Origin: Ascoidea rubescens DSM 1968
Taxonomy: Eukaryota; Ascomycota; Saccharomycetes; Ascoideales; Ascoideaceae
Reading direction: 5' to 3'
DNA length: 64,000 nt
NCBI RefSeq assembly: GCF_001661345.1
Contig: NW_017962913.1
Span: 997,428-1,061,427, forward strand
The notes under the pieces are model-generated. The model ran no database searches and was not told the origin of the DNA. It saw only the letters and a program-made list of their open reading frames with translations. This document shows, in pieces, positions 50,183-60,926 of this stretch. How positions within the stretch are numbered: position 1 is the stretch's first letter; each line of letters opens with the position of its first letter. The position numbers were made by a program, and so were the translations under genes.

Positions 50183-51082
50183 TCACAACCGGTTGACAGT
50201 GGCCTGGATGATGCTCTGCACGTCGAGCGAGGCTTTGTTGGCGTACTCAAGCACCTCCGAGTGGGTGGCCTTTCCTTGCTCAAGCGACACCGGAGCCTCG
50301 TCGAAGATGCTTGCTGGTTCGTCGCCAACACAGGTGTTGGTGATGAGACTCAAGGCAAACACCCTCATTCCACAGTGGTGAGCAATGATAACCTCGGGCA
50401 CTGTGCTCATTCCCACAGCGTCAGCACCAGCTGTCTTCAAGAAGCGAACCTCAGCTCTTGTCTCGTAGGTGGGTCCTGAAACAAAAGCATACACTCCCTC
50501 TGCAATTCTTCTGGTGATTTTTCTGCTCTGTGCACTTTGAAAGAAAAGCTTGCGTAACTCCAAATCATAGGTATTAGACAATGGCAAGAATCTTGGTCCA
50601 AATTCATCCACATTGGGTCCTCTTAGGGGATGCGAGCCACTCAACCCTGGAAAGTTGATATGATCACTGATTATCATCAAGTCCCCTGGTTTGTACAATG
50701 GATTAATACCACCAGCAGCATTGGTGGCAATCATTACTGAAACGCCCAACAATGAGGCAACTCGGATTGGAAATGTGGCCTCTGAGAGTTCATATCCCTC
50801 GTAGAAGTGTAATCTACCAACCATACACATCACAGAAACTTTATTGGCTCCAATATACCCAAAGATTAGTTTTCCTTCATGTCCAGAAACTGTGCTCTCT
50901 TTAAATCCAGGAATGGAGCTATATGAAACCACAACAGATAGCTCTTTTTCAATAATCTTTTGAATACCACCTAATCCAGAACCACAAATAATTAGCACCC
51001 TAGGAGAGCTTAATTCTTTGGGTAATCTCTGAAGAATATAATCCCTAGCACCTTCTAAACCCTGAAGATAATTAAGAGTCAT
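50183..51082 (-). CDS. PNP1: Purine nucleoside phosphorylase
   Basis: 299 residues. Trimeric PNP family signatures are complete: VLIICGSGLGGIQ, SSIPGFKESTVSGHEGKLIF, VGRLHFYEGYE, VMIATNAAGGINPLYKPGDL, ISDHINFPGLSGSHPLRGPN, YAFVSGPTYETRAEVRFLK, GADAVGMSTVPEVIIAHHCG and SLITN. It splits inosine and guanosine with phosphate into base and ribose-1-phosphate for salvage, in the cytosol. The C-terminal third of the gene (about 50183-50460) is far richer in G and C than the N-terminal part, a local change in base use within one gene. Its stop lies about 210 bases from the HRD3 start in the same direction. Confidence 0.95.
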   Translation of the reverse strand: MTLNYLQGLEGARDYILQRLPKELSSPRVLIICGSGLGGIQKIIEKELSVVVSYSSIPGFKESTVSGHEGKLIFGYIGANKVSVMCMVGRLHFYEGYELSEATFPIRVASLLGVSVMIATNAAGGINPLYKPGDLMIISDHINFPGLSGSHPLRGPNVDEFGPRFLPLSNTYDLELRKLFFQSAQSRKITRRIAEGVYAFVSGPTYETRAEVRFLKTAGADAVGMSTVPEVIIAHHCGMRVFALSLITNTCVGDEPASIFDEAPVSLEQGKATHSEVLEYANKASLDVQSIIQATVNRL

Positions 51083-51688
51083 TTTGTTTATTTGTTTTGT
51101 TATTTTATTATTTTTTTTTCGAATAATTTGATTTGAATTGCAAAATTGGAAAAGAATATGTTCAATAGTATAAAATATAATCCTGTTTGTATAAATAAAT
51201 TATGGGAATTCAACCAACAATATATTACCAACACCAATAATAATGAAAATAATAAAAATAATAAAACTTAATGTCTTTTAGCATATTAATAGTATTCTAA
51301 TAGTATTTTGTGATGACCAGTCATCGTTCATCTCTACAAAATCTCACTTTTCCGATAACAAACGCTAAATTGGTTTCAAATCTCATTTCACTCAAAGTTA
51401 AAACTGAATCGCTAAAAATGCTGATTAAGATTCCAACAAATATATTAATTATTTTTCTACAATTAACAATTTTTTTTTTTAAAGAATATCAACAGAAAAG
51501 AACATTATATTTTAACAAGATAAACTATGGGATCAAAATAAACATAATAAAAACAAAAAAATAAAAAATTCATAACATTAAAAGAATAAAGAGTAAAGAA
51601 TAAAGAATAAATTCATATAAGATAAAATCACAAAGTTTTGATTAATTTAAAATTTAATTTAATTTAATTTAATTTAATTTAATTTTAT
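51083..51688. other. PNP1 promoter and ALD 3' flank
   Basis: 600 bases of AT-rich sequence. It contains an (AATTT)n tract at 51651-51685 just after the aldehyde dehydrogenase stop and a short AATAAAG-type repetition around 51590-51612. An 84-codon ATG frame at 51310-51564 has no motif and is not called. Confidence 0.5.
51651..51685. repeat. (AATTT)n pentanucleotide tract
   Basis: About six copies lie next to the stop codon of the aldehyde dehydrogenase gene. Confidence 0.85.
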
Positions 51689-53257
51689 CTAAACTTGTTT
51701 TGGGTCAATTTTAATTCTAACTGCTTTAACTTGAGTATAGTTATCTAAAGCTTCAGCGCCCATTTCTCTTCCAATACCAGATTGGTTGAAACCACCAAAG
51801 GGAACATTTTGATGGAAATCATTATACGTATTGATCCAAACAGTACCAGCAGTTAATCTGTTAGAAACATCAATAGCTTTGTTGATATCAATAGTGTGAA
51901 TACCAGCAGCTAAACCATATTCTGAATCATTGGCCATTTCGATCAATTCATCGACAGTCGAGAATTTGGAGACAGTGACAATTGGACCAAAAATTTCCTC
52001 TTTAACAATTCTCATATCTTCTTTGACATCAGCGAAAATGGTTGGTTTAATGAAAAACCCCTTTTCACCGATTCTTTCACCACCAGTGACTAATTTAGCA
52101 CCTTCTTTCTTACCAATGTCAACATAACTCAAGATCTTCTCCAATTGAACCTGGGAAGTTTGGGCACCTTGGAAAGTACTTTCATCAAACGGGTTACCAA
52201 CTTTTAATTTTTCACTACTTTCTTTGAAAGCTTGAACGACTTTATCATAAACAGTATCTTGAACGTAGACTCTTGAACCTGCACAACAAACCTCACCAGA
52301 GTTATAGAAAATACCCATTATAATGTTAGAAACAGCCTTTTCAATATCAGCATCAGCGAAAACGATATTTGGAGATTTACCACCTAATTCCAAAGTAACC
52401 TTTTTCAAGTTAGATTCGGCAGCAGCTTTCATAATATGACGACCAGTGGCGGTTGAACCAGTAAAGGCGATTTTTTTAATGTTTGGGTGTCTTGAGATTC
52501 TTTCACCAACAATTTTACCATAACCTGGAAGAATGTTGACAACACCAGCTGGAATACCTGCTTCTTTAACTAATTGAGAGACGTATAAAGCAGATAATGG
52601 TGTTGCTTCAGCTGGTTTTAAGACAATTGTGTTACCAGTAGCAAGAGCTGGACCAATTTTCCATGACCACATTAATAAGGGGAAATTCCATGGAATAATT
52701 TGACCACAAACACCTAAGGGTTCTCTTCTTGAGTAAGAGAAATGAGACGAGCCAGTTTCGATCAATCTACCATATATTTTATCAGCCCAGCCTGCACAGC
52801 TTCTAATGTAATTTGCAGATAACGCAACATCACCTCTTGCACAGAATAAGGACTTGCCATTATCCAAGGACTCAATACCAGCTAAGGTTTCTGCATTTTT
52901 TTCAATCAAATTGGCTAACTTGTAAAGGACTTTACCTCGTTCTGCTGGATCAGCAGTTTTCCAGGTACTGTTAAAGGCCTTTTTAGCGGCTTCAACAGCT
53001 ATGTCAACATCGTCTTCTCTTGCTTCATAGACATGAGTAATTTCTTCTTCAGTTGAAGGACTAATGACTTCAAAGGTTTTAGATTGTCTTGATGGAACAA
53101 ATTCGTTGTTAATAAACAAACCAGTTGGCTGTTCATAAACAATACCATTTGGTAATTTTATTGGAACAGATAAAGGTAAATGAGAATAAAATCTTGCAAC
53201 ATATAAGACTGGGTTGAATAAAGCAGGCTTTTTGAATCTTAAAGATGAGGCTAACAT
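51689..53257 (-). CDS. ALD5: Mitochondrial aldehyde dehydrogenase (ALD4/ALD5 type)
   Basis: 522 residues from the first ATG (53255-53257). The N-terminus [10 protein letters not shown] then [11 protein letters not shown] is basic, rich in Ser/Leu and free of acidic residues, a typical mitochondrial presequence. Catalytic and cofactor motifs: [49 protein letters not shown], the base Glu in [10 protein letters not shown], the nucleophilic Cys in [25 protein letters not shown] and the end [13 protein letters not shown]. It oxidises acetaldehyde to acetate with NAD(P)+ in the matrix. Choice between the Ald4 and Ald5 names is uncertain because the family has several copies. An inverted CCG/CGG repeat lies about 515 bases upstream. 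Confidence 0.88.
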   Translation of the reverse strand: MLASSLRFKKPALFNPVLYVARFYSHLPLSVPIKLPNGIVYEQPTGLFINNEFVPSRQSKTFEVISPSTEEEITHVYEAREDDVDIAVEAAKKAFNSTWKTADPAERGKVLYKLANLIEKNAETLAGIESLDNGKSLFCARGDVALSANYIRSCAGWADKIYGRLIETGSSHFSYSRREPLGVCGQIIPWNFPLLMWSWKIGPALATGNTIVLKPAEATPLSALYVSQLVKEAGIPAGVVNILPGYGKIVGERISRHPNIKKIAFTGSTATGRHIMKAAAESNLKKVTLELGGKSPNIVFADADIEKAVSNIIMGIFYNSGEVCCAGSRVYVQDTVYDKVVQAFKESSEKLKVGNPFDESTFQGAQTSQVQLEKILSYVDIGKKEGAKLVTGGERIGEKGFFIKPTIFADVKEDMRIVKEEIFGPIVTVSKFSTVDELIEMANDSEYGLAAGIHTIDINKAIDVSNRLTAGTVWINTYNDFHQNVPFGGFNQSGIGREMGAEALDNYTQVKAVRIKIDPKQV

Positions 53258-54816
53258 ATTGGAAGTGCTTATTATAAAGTGAAAGGAAAACAAGAAATCA
53301 AAATATTATTGAAAAATAAATATTGAAGTTATGATTTAATTTAATTATAATAATAATACAAATAAATTTGAAGATTTGAAGAGAGAAAAGAAATCAAAAA
53401 ACTCCATTTTTTGGGATGCGAAAATTATTTCATTTTTATAAACAAAAAAATTGACATTAATTTCAAATGGTCGATTCTGATTTTCTTGGGATTAAGAAAA
53501 AGCCAGTTGTTAGATTATTAGTAATACAAGTTTTTGCAACATAAGTTGATGGACACTCTTGTGACATTGAAGATTAAAAGAAAACTTGGAAGGTGAACTT
53601 AGATAGATAATCAAAAGTCTGGCCAATTAGAAGAGGAGTATTTAAGCTGGTTTGCAAAAGTCTATCAACCAGAGATCCAAAATCAAACCAGCCAGAGCTG
53701 TGCTGCAGGCAAGTGAAGCATTACGACGTTGATAGTGGAGGGCAGGGTGGGGTTTTTCTCTTTTTCTCTGTATAGTCCGCGTTTCGGACTAATTGTGTTT
53801 ATTCGGACTTTCCTCGATCGGGGGCACAAAAAATACCCTGGGGTTTAATCTCACAACAGGAGATATAAAGCAGAGCAAAAATAGACTTGTATCGCGATTA
53901 TATCTCCCTGACTGGCCTTTGAAATGGTCCCCTCCACTTTACTGTTCTTTGAAGATGAAATCAAAATCTACTCAATTAGAATAACAATACCAGAATGGAA
54001 ATGTTTGTGCTTGCAAGCTCGTGGGACTAAAATATTTTCATCGATGCCTATTTTTGAGAAAAAAAAATGCTGTTATTTTTTACTTGTGCTATAACTGTTT
54101 GAAATTTGTTTTACAAGGCTACTAAGAAAAAGTGTTTTTGAAAAGATAAAGGTTTCAATTGCCAAATCGATAAGTAGCGATCTAGCCATTAAAACTAGTT
54201 AGATCAAATAAATCGATAAAATCGACTGCCAGCATATGGTTATACAAATTTAATGTATCCATAACATCTCCCATAATCAGCAAAACCAATATAAACATAA
54301 TATTCACCCACGCAAAAAGTAGATATACATCTTGAGATAAAGCGGAAGAGATGATATCAGCACACAAAATTCAGCAGAATAAACCCATAGTAGTGGATGG
54401 TGCGTTTCTGGCTGCAATTGTTGCATGTGTCACCAATATGGATGTACTTGTGACTGCTTTTGAATCTATTCCGTGCTGAAATATACCGCAAACTCCAGCA
54501 GCGCATGTTTGCAGGTTAGGAGCACTGCGGTGTATTGCACGGCCTCTTCACGGCCTCACCAGAACTGTCTCCAGGCCCTCCTCAGGCCACAGCTACCGTT
54601 CCAACGCTGTTTCGCGCCCATGCCCAGGGCCTTCCAGAGGCCTTCTTTTGTGGGAAAAGCAGCCCAGGTCACGTTTTTCCCTCCTCCCCGTCGGCTCGCG
54701 AGTGGAAAATTGTGAAAAATTGTTTTAATGTATCAACTTCATTTCTTGAATTATATCTAACGATTGTTGTCAACTAAAAGTAGCATTATATCAAACAAGA
54801 ATAACTTATAATCAAA
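53258..54816. other. 1.56-kb divergent region, ALD5 and RPS24 promoters
   Basis: No gene is visible. The region contains an inverted repeat AGTCCG/CGGACT at 53774-53790 and a third CGGACT at about 53803. A strongly GC-rich block lies at about 54480-54715, directly before the RPS24 leader. Reading frames in the GC-rich block have no motif. GC-rich promoter blocks also occur at PGK1 in this window. Confidence 0.5.
53774..53790. promoter_or_regulatory. Inverted repeat AGTCCG-N5-CGGACT, Zn-cluster-type site
   Basis: The arms are perfect 6-bp inverted repeats with a CGTTT spacer, giving a CCG-N5-CGG arrangement. Zn(II)2Cys6 dimers bind CGG half-sites in such everted forms. A further CGGACT follows at about 53803-53808. 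Confidence 0.35.
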
Positions 54817-56055
54817 ATGGTATGTACACTATAAGCAGCAGGAAGCTTTTGGTTTATTCAATTCATAAATAGTTAGCTCATACTCAAATCACTTTGTCAA
54901 ATGTTCAAATGCATCTCATTCAATCATACATTTTTGTTTCTATGAAAGCAAGAAATCAGCAGCAGATTGATAGCAAGTGGTGATTTCTATTCTCTGAAAA
55001 TGAAGTTGATCCTTATAGTATTCGGCTGTTGTAGAAAATAATCAAATGAAAACACATACAAAACTTAAAAAAAAAACCAACTTGAAATTATAAAAATAAA
55101 TCAAACAAATCAAATGTTCAATGTTCAAAAACTGCTTGAAAATCCAATCATAAACCATTCACATATTCTCTTTTTTTTCTAAAAATACTGAAATTACACA
55201 ACAAATAAAGGTATTGCATCGATATTCAAGTATCAATTCATTGCAAATTGGTCTAATCAAAATTATTGAGCTCAAATCCAAAGATATCCGTTATCGTAAT
55301 AATTGTTATATTATTCATAATTCATAATGTGATACAAGTAGTGAAAAAGAACACAAAAAATCGCTTAATCTGAGTAAATTATAAAGTAATATTCCAACTA
55401 TCAAAATGGTACTTTTGTATTCAAAGTTTAACTAAATTTCAAAAAATCATAGCTTTTCATTAATGTAGATGATTTGTATTGAGAATTAGCGCAAGTCAAA
55501 TCCTTTTTTTCAGATCCTATTATTGAATTGTTTATTGAATTTTGAACATGAAATCTATGATCTGTTACTCTTGTCTCAATCAACATTATTCAATCCCTCC
55601 CATCGTTCAAAATACTAATCTTTTTTTTCTCATTTTTTTATTGATTATAGAGTGAAGCAGTTACAATCCGTACCAGAAAAGTTATTTCTAATCCTTTATT
55701 ACAAAGACGTCAATTTGTCATTGATGTTCTCCACCCAAATCGTCCAAATGTTTCAAAAGATGAATTGCGTGAAAAATTAGCTGCTACATACAAAGCTGAC
55801 AAAGATGCTGTTTCTGTCTTTGGTTTCCGTACTCAATATGGTGGTGGTAAATCAACTGGCTTTGGTTTAGTTTACTCCTCAGTTGCTGCTGCTAAAAAAT
55901 TCGAACCTGCTTACAGATTAATTAGATATGGTTTAGCTACAAAAGTTGAAAAACCTTCTCGTCAACAAAGAAAACAAAGAAAGAATCGTGGTAAGAAAAT
56001 CTTCGGTACTGAAAAGAAACATGCTAAAAAAGTCGCTAGACGTCAAAAAGATTAA
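54817..56055 (+). CDS. RPS24: 40S ribosomal protein S24 (eS24), ATG-only first exon
   Basis: 135 residues, the same as S. cerevisiae Rps24. Exon 1 is the bare ATG at 54817-54819, directly followed by GTATGT. Exon 2 is 55651-56055 and begins [20 protein letters not shown], then [40 protein letters not shown] and a basic end. The 831-base intron ends with TACTAAT (55613-55619), a T-run and TAG. S. cerevisiae RPS24 genes also begin with a tiny first exon. A second ATG-GT at 55406-55410 lies inside the intron in a similar context. Eukaryote-specific S24 supports pre-18S processing and small-subunit assembly. A GC-rich block lies just upstream of the leader. Confidence 0.9.
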
Positions 56056-56445
56056 ACAATTTATCAATAAAATATATTTGTTATGTATTTTTTCAGCATT
56101 ATATTATGTTTATTTTTAAATTTTAATCTTTAATCAATCTTGAGGTTTGCCTTTTTATCAATAAACTCCCACATGTATTTTTATTTTGTCATCTTAATTT
56201 TCTATTATCCTCCCACTAAATTTCTTTAATTAAATCTTGTAAATGACCATTTCTCGTTTCCATGTTCAAAGCTTAATTTATTACTTTTTTTATTTCTTAT
56301 TTCTTAACCTTTTAATCTTCTCTTATTTTTTCTTTTCCGTGCTTTCAACTTGTAAAAATTCACAGATTAAAACACCAACTTCACCACATAGTATATTACC
56401 AATTTCAAAGTGATGCCTGATTGATTCCACTTAAATGATTTTCAA
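56056..56445. other. RPS24/RRN7 spacer
   Basis: 390 bases of T-rich sequence in the first half, then a short RRN7 promoter. No gene is visible. Confidence 0.5.
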
Positions 56446-58341
56446 ATGAGTTCAACCTTCACCAGAGGACCAGTTTGTGGCACTGATAACTGTCGTTCAA
56501 AACTATGGAGACTCATTGATGGAAGACGAATCTGTCAGTTTGGTCATGTAATGGATGGCGATATAGAATTTAATGATGAAGCAGATCAAGATAACTTTGT
56601 TCAAACTAAAAGATTAAATATCCCCACTGCAAAATCAAGACTTGGGTCTCAAAAGAGTTCTCTTCATGCTGCTGAAAATTTAAAACTATATGGCTCAAAG
56701 GGTAAACAGCTATTCTTAAAATGTTACCAGCATGTTCTTAAATCCCAAGTAAATTGGCTAATTAAAGAAAAAAAATTTCCAAAATTATTTGAAAGAATTG
56801 TCAAAGAACTTTGGATAATTTATCTATTGTCGAATTATGACTCAAACAACTCTACTAATTTAAAAAAAAATGGAAATCGTTCATCTGGCAATGAAAGTGT
56901 TGAAGACAATGATGAGAATGATGACGACAAAAACAGTAACTATAGCAGTACCTATGAAACTGATGCAACAATCAATACTGATGGAGATGAACTTAGTGGT
57001 TTGGAAGATGATAGTACTGTAAAAAGGAAAAATTTCAACTATCGAATACCACTCATACATTCAATAATATTATGCTATCTTTCTTGTTTGTATTTGAGAT
57101 TGCCAGTCTACTCAATTGATTTCATTAGATGGTGTGTAACTAATAAGATTCCATATATGAAAGCGACTTTTTTTATTCCTTCAAACTTAAGACAAAAATT
57201 GGCTAATCATTATTTACCTGTGTTTGAGCCCTTAAGACCCCCAATTAAGGGCGATTTTTATTTTCAGGTTAAAAAGGTTGTCAAAAAATTACATGAGAAT
57301 TTAAATAAATTAACAATAATACAGGAAAATTTCAAGATTAGTTACCAACCATTGCTATTTAAAGTTATAAAAGAATTGATTCTACCACCTGAAATCTTTC
57401 AAGCTGTGCAAAATTTTATAAGGTTTAGACAAATAAATTTCGAGTTATCCTTTTTGGATATCAATGAAAAGAATAATAATAGACTTTATAATAAAAATCC
57501 CAAAAAACAAAACTCAGTGGATGTATTGCTAATAGAATTTCCCGAGATAAAATTAATATCGATCATTATTATGATTACAAAGCTATATTTTTCAACTGCT
57601 AGAATATTTAATACAAGTACAAGAGATAATTCTAGGATTAATGCAAATATACAGAAAAGTATTGAAAATAATTATTTCTATAGTTGGAAAAGATGGCTTG
57701 ATATTACTGGGAAATTAAATGTTGAAAAAGATATAAATGATGAGCAGAATTTTGATTCTTTATTGAGTTCATTATTATCTTCAAATTTTATAATCAATGA
57801 TATAATTGAATGGGATGATTACAAAACAAATAAGTATTTAGACTGGTTTAATTCAACATTAATTAAAAATGATAAATCAGAAATAAATAGAGAGTCTTTG
57901 TCGATAGTCGAAAAGAAATTGTTCGATATTTTCAATTACAATGATTTGGATAATGATAAAGATTCTAATGTTTCTAATGAAAATGAAAATGAAAATGGTA
58001 TTGAAGATTTCGATAATTTTGATTCTTTTAAAAAAATTGGAAAAGCTGAAAATGAACCTCTTAAAAAAAAGCAGAAAAATAATAATAGTAAAAATAATAA
58101 TAATAATGAAAATAACTTTAATGAGATTAAAAATGTTGAAACCGCTTTCCAGATTTTTTCTCAATCTGTAAATACATTAAAAAATTGCAGTCCTGTTTCT
58201 AATGAGGATTTGCTTATTATTGAGAACGCATTGATTAATAATTTAATAATAAATTTTGGAATCACTAGCAAGCAGTTAAAAATTTGTGTCAATTGGGCTG
58301 ACAGAGAACTAGTTCATTTGATGCAATCTGAACTGCTCTAG
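56446..58341 (+). CDS. RRN7: RNA polymerase I core factor subunit Rrn7 (TAF1B family)
   Basis: 631 residues. The N-terminal zinc ribbon RGPVCGTDNCRSKLWRLIDG then RRICQFGHVMDGDIEFND matches yeast Rrn7 closely. After a spacer comes GKQLFLKCYQHVLKSQVNWL, the start of the first cyclin-like fold, then LIHSIILCYLSCLYLRLPVY and FIRWCVTNKIPYMKATFFIP of the Rrn7/TAF1B core. Rrn7 is the TFIIB-like part of core factor (Rrn6, Rrn7, Rrn11) that loads Pol I on rDNA promoters. An acidic Asn/Asp insertion splits the cyclin region (about residues 145-185), and a second Asn/Lys-rich insertion precedes the conserved end. Length exceeds the 514 residues of S. cerevisiae because of these insertions. It is convergent with TDA10. 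Confidence 0.92.
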   Translation: MSSTFTRGPVCGTDNCRSKLWRLIDGRRICQFGHVMDGDIEFNDEADQDNFVQTKRLNIPTAKSRLGSQKSSLHAAENLKLYGSKGKQLFLKCYQHVLKSQVNWLIKEKKFPKLFERIVKELWIIYLLSNYDSNNSTNLKKNGNRSSGNESVEDNDENDDDKNSNYSSTYETDATINTDGDELSGLEDDSTVKRKNFNYRIPLIHSIILCYLSCLYLRLPVYSIDFIRWCVTNKIPYMKATFFIPSNLRQKLANHYLPVFEPLRPPIKGDFYFQVKKVVKKLHENLNKLTIIQENFKISYQPLLFKVIKELILPPEIFQAVQNFIRFRQINFELSFLDINEKNNNRLYNKNPKKQNSVDVLLIEFPEIKLISIIIMITKLYFSTARIFNTSTRDNSRINANIQKSIENNYFYSWKRWLDITGKLNVEKDINDEQNFDSLLSSLLSSNFIINDIIEWDDYKTNKYLDWFNSTLIKNDKSEINRESLSIVEKKLFDIFNYNDLDNDKDSNVSNENENENGIEDFDNFDSFKKIGKAENEPLKKKQKNNNSKNNNNNENNFNEIKNVETAFQIFSQSVNTLKNCSPVSNEDLLIIENALINNLIINFGITSKQLKICVNWADRELVHLMQSELL

Positions 58342-58438
58342 TTATCTTGATAAACAAATTATACTATACTGTTGTAGCATAATAAATTTATTTTTTTCTT
58401 ATAAAGATGTAATTAATTTTTTTTATTTTATAAACCAT

Positions 58439-59344
58439 TCAAAATTTGGAACGAAGAGAAGAGAATGTTTTGAAACGTATGATATCTCTTTCAGGACCCA
58501 AAGAAATTTTTAAATTATCTTTGAATAAAACATTTGTTTGCAAATGTGGATTAGAAAATCCATTTCTCTTTAATTGATCATAATATAGTAGGTATACTGG
58601 AATATATCTATCAACAAATTTTCTAACTTGCGAGTCAGTCATTCCAATTCCTTTAATTTGAATCAACTCATGTTCTTGCTGAATCCTCCATTTGTAAACA
58701 TACTCGAGGTCTTCAACGTCAAAGTAGATGAAGCAATTGAAATTGTGCCATAGATCAACATAATCATTCAATAACCCGTCAATTAAAACGATCTCATTTT
58801 CAAAATCTAGTTTATTGAGTAACTCGCTGGTTTCCCATTTTTGATATAATGCGTTTCTGTCATTAATAGGCAAAAAACCATTGAACCAACCTTCGAAGAT
58901 CAAAATATCTACTGGTCTGTCGCCAATCCTTATCCATTGGTCAGTTGAAGACCTATCGCCCTTTCCTTGGTTCTTTGACTTGTCATACGTTGGTATGCTG
59001 TAGTTTGTGTTTCTTTCAATGACTTTGCTGAAGATATCTTTGAGAAGAGGGATATCATGGGTTCCTGGCAAACCTCTTCCCGATGTGATCAACTGGTTAT
59101 TTGGATAGTCATTGATGAGAGACAACTGTTTCTCGTGAGTAAGATATAGGTCATCGCTCGATATAGTTATGGTGTGTAGATGAGGATACAGGTCAGTTAG
59201 TGAGGCAGATAAGTGGGAAGAGAGATACGATTTGCCAGAACCTTGAGGCCCCATCACCCCAACTATTATTGGGGTGGCATCGAAATCCCAATGGTTGATG
59301 ATTGGGATGAGATAGTCTAAGGATACTTGAAGCTTGGATCCCAT
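58439..59344 (-). CDS. TDA10: Tda10-like P-loop kinase (glycerate-kinase fold)
   Basis: 301 residues when started at the ATG at 59342-59344 (MGSKLQVSLDYLIP), which aligns with the S. cerevisiae start. An in-frame ATG at 59404 would add a 20-residue hydrophobic stretch absent from relatives. Motifs: Walker A GPQGSGKS (32-39), SSDDLYLTHEKQL, GRGLPGTHDIPLLKD, PTYDKSKNQGKGDR, ILIFEGWFNGF, YKWRIQQEHELIQIKGIGMT and FVDRYIPVYLLYY. These follow yeast Tda10/YGR205W, whose structure resembles glycerate and pantothenate kinases. The substrate is not established. The N-terminal choice could matter: the longer form would be membrane-anchored. Confidence 0.87.
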   Translation of the reverse strand: MGSKLQVSLDYLIPIINHWDFDATPIIVGVMGPQGSGKSYLSSHLSASLTDLYPHLHTITISSDDLYLTHEKQLSLINDYPNNQLITSGRGLPGTHDIPLLKDIFSKVIERNTNYSIPTYDKSKNQGKGDRSSTDQWIRIGDRPVDILIFEGWFNGFLPINDRNALYQKWETSELLNKLDFENEIVLIDGLLNDYVDLWHNFNCFIYFDVEDLEYVYKWRIQQEHELIQIKGIGMTDSQVRKFVDRYIPVYLLYYDQLKRNGFSNPHLQTNVLFKDNLKISLGPERDIIRFKTFSSLRSKF

Positions 59345-59664
59345 TGAGCTATGGTCTATCAAAATAGCAGACAAAACCACTAGAAATACGAGTTCAATCA
59401 ACATTGACCAAGATTGACAACACTGTTAAATACTGTTCTTAGATCAAAATAAAGGCGTTTATATGTGTTCACCTTTTAGAGACTGAGAAAAAAAAGGGTG
59501 GAGAGTAAAAAGCAAAAAAAAATAAAAAATAACGGATTTAATAGCCTAATTGATGCAAAATTAACTACAATAGCATCGGATAGTTGAAAAGCTTCTTATT
59601 AAAACCAGAGACTGTATTAAATTATAGTATATATAATAAACCTGCTAGTAAACCATACCACAAC
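59345..59664. other. TDA10 promoter and RPS13 3' flank
   Basis: 320 bases, AT-rich with several A runs (59487-59530). Both neighbours read leftward. No further gene is visible. Confidence 0.5.
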
Positions 59665-60686
59665 CTAATTGACTAAAGCAGAGGCAGTAGAAGATTCGTA
59701 TTTCCAGTTTGGAGGTAAAACAGAGACAGTTCTGTAGTAACGAGCCAATCTGTGGATTCTTGATTCAATTAAAATCAATCTGAATTTGGAATCTTTATCT
59801 TTTCTGTTTTTTTCTAAATGTTTTCTGACGGAAACAGCTTTTTTAATCAAGTAGTATAAATCTTCTGGAATTTCTGGAGCTAAACCATTTGATTTTAAAA
59901 TTCTTAAAATTTTGTTACCGGTGATAACTTTGGTTTGAGAAACACCATGAGCATCTCTTAAAATGACACCAATTTGAGATGGGGTTAAACCTTTTCTGGC
60001 GTATTTGATGATTTGTTCAACAACAGCATCGGACGATAATTTGAACCATGCTGGAGCATTTCTTGAGTAAGGAATAGCTGAGGAGGAGATACCTTTTCCC
60101 TATAATAAGTTGATAGTTAGTATATTATTTCCACTTTACTACAATATTTCATAATCTATTTTATAAATGCATTTTTAATTTATTTTTCAGTTATTTTTCA
60201 ATTATTTTTATTCATTTTTTTATTTTTTTTATTTTCAATTCAAATTTTATCGACAGTTTCCTGAAAATGTTTAATGAAATTTCTAATAAGATTTTTTGAT
60301 ATTTTTCAATTTATTTTTATTTTTCTATCTTTTTATTCCATATTTTCAATCAATTATTCACAAGTTTTAGTTTTGTTTAGATTAGTTTAAGTTTTTTTGA
60401 TCTCTTTTTTGACAGGTTCTCCTTGAACAATTGATATCACACTATGAATATCTTTAAAGAAATATTAAAAATATTGTAGTAATAGAAACAAAAAATAAAA
60501 AGACAAAAAACTGCCAGGTTAAATTTCCCTAAAAACTTCACTATTTCCTTCTCATTAGTGCTGTAGCTTCACTATATACCAAGTATGACAATCGATAGGA
60601 TGCCAATACAGACAGGAAGACTGTCGAACCAATTTGATAAACAAAGAAAAAGACTATTCACATACACTACTGTGCATACGACCCAT
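59665..60686 (-). CDS. RPS13: 40S ribosomal protein S13 (uS15), two exons
   Basis: 151 residues, as in S. cerevisiae. Exon 1 (60666-60686) codes MGRMHSS. Exon 2 (59665-60099) continues [20 protein letters not shown] and ends with [20 protein letters not shown] and [13 protein letters not shown]. The yeast protein starts MGRMHSAGKGISSS, so the join is exact. The 566-base intron (60100-60665) has GTATGT at its start, a perfect TACTAAC (60116-60122) and a TAG acceptor 15 bases later, an unusually short branch-to-acceptor distance. uS15 binds the central domain of 18S rRNA. I see no evident box C/D or H/ACA RNA in the intron, though I could not search thoroughly. Confidence 0.95.
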
Positions 60687-60926
60687 TTTGAATTGTGTTG
60701 AATATTATATACTATCTGCTTTTGCTTCACAAACACCTAAGGAATATCTTGATATCTTCACAAAACTCAACAGACCCAACGTCTGATTTTCCACCAGAAA
60801 ACTGCCAACTGATCACAGATTTTTGGCGCCGGCAGTGCGGGTCTTTTCTTGCATTGGTTGCGAGCACCGGAATACGGCGTTTCTCAAATAGGTACACGTT
60901 ATAGAGCCCTATTTTCTATCACGCTA

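Noticed and set aside
54473-54777. Two overlapping 80-codon frames before RPS24
   Set aside because: They overlap in different frames with no conserved motif. They are a by-product of the GC-rich promoter block.
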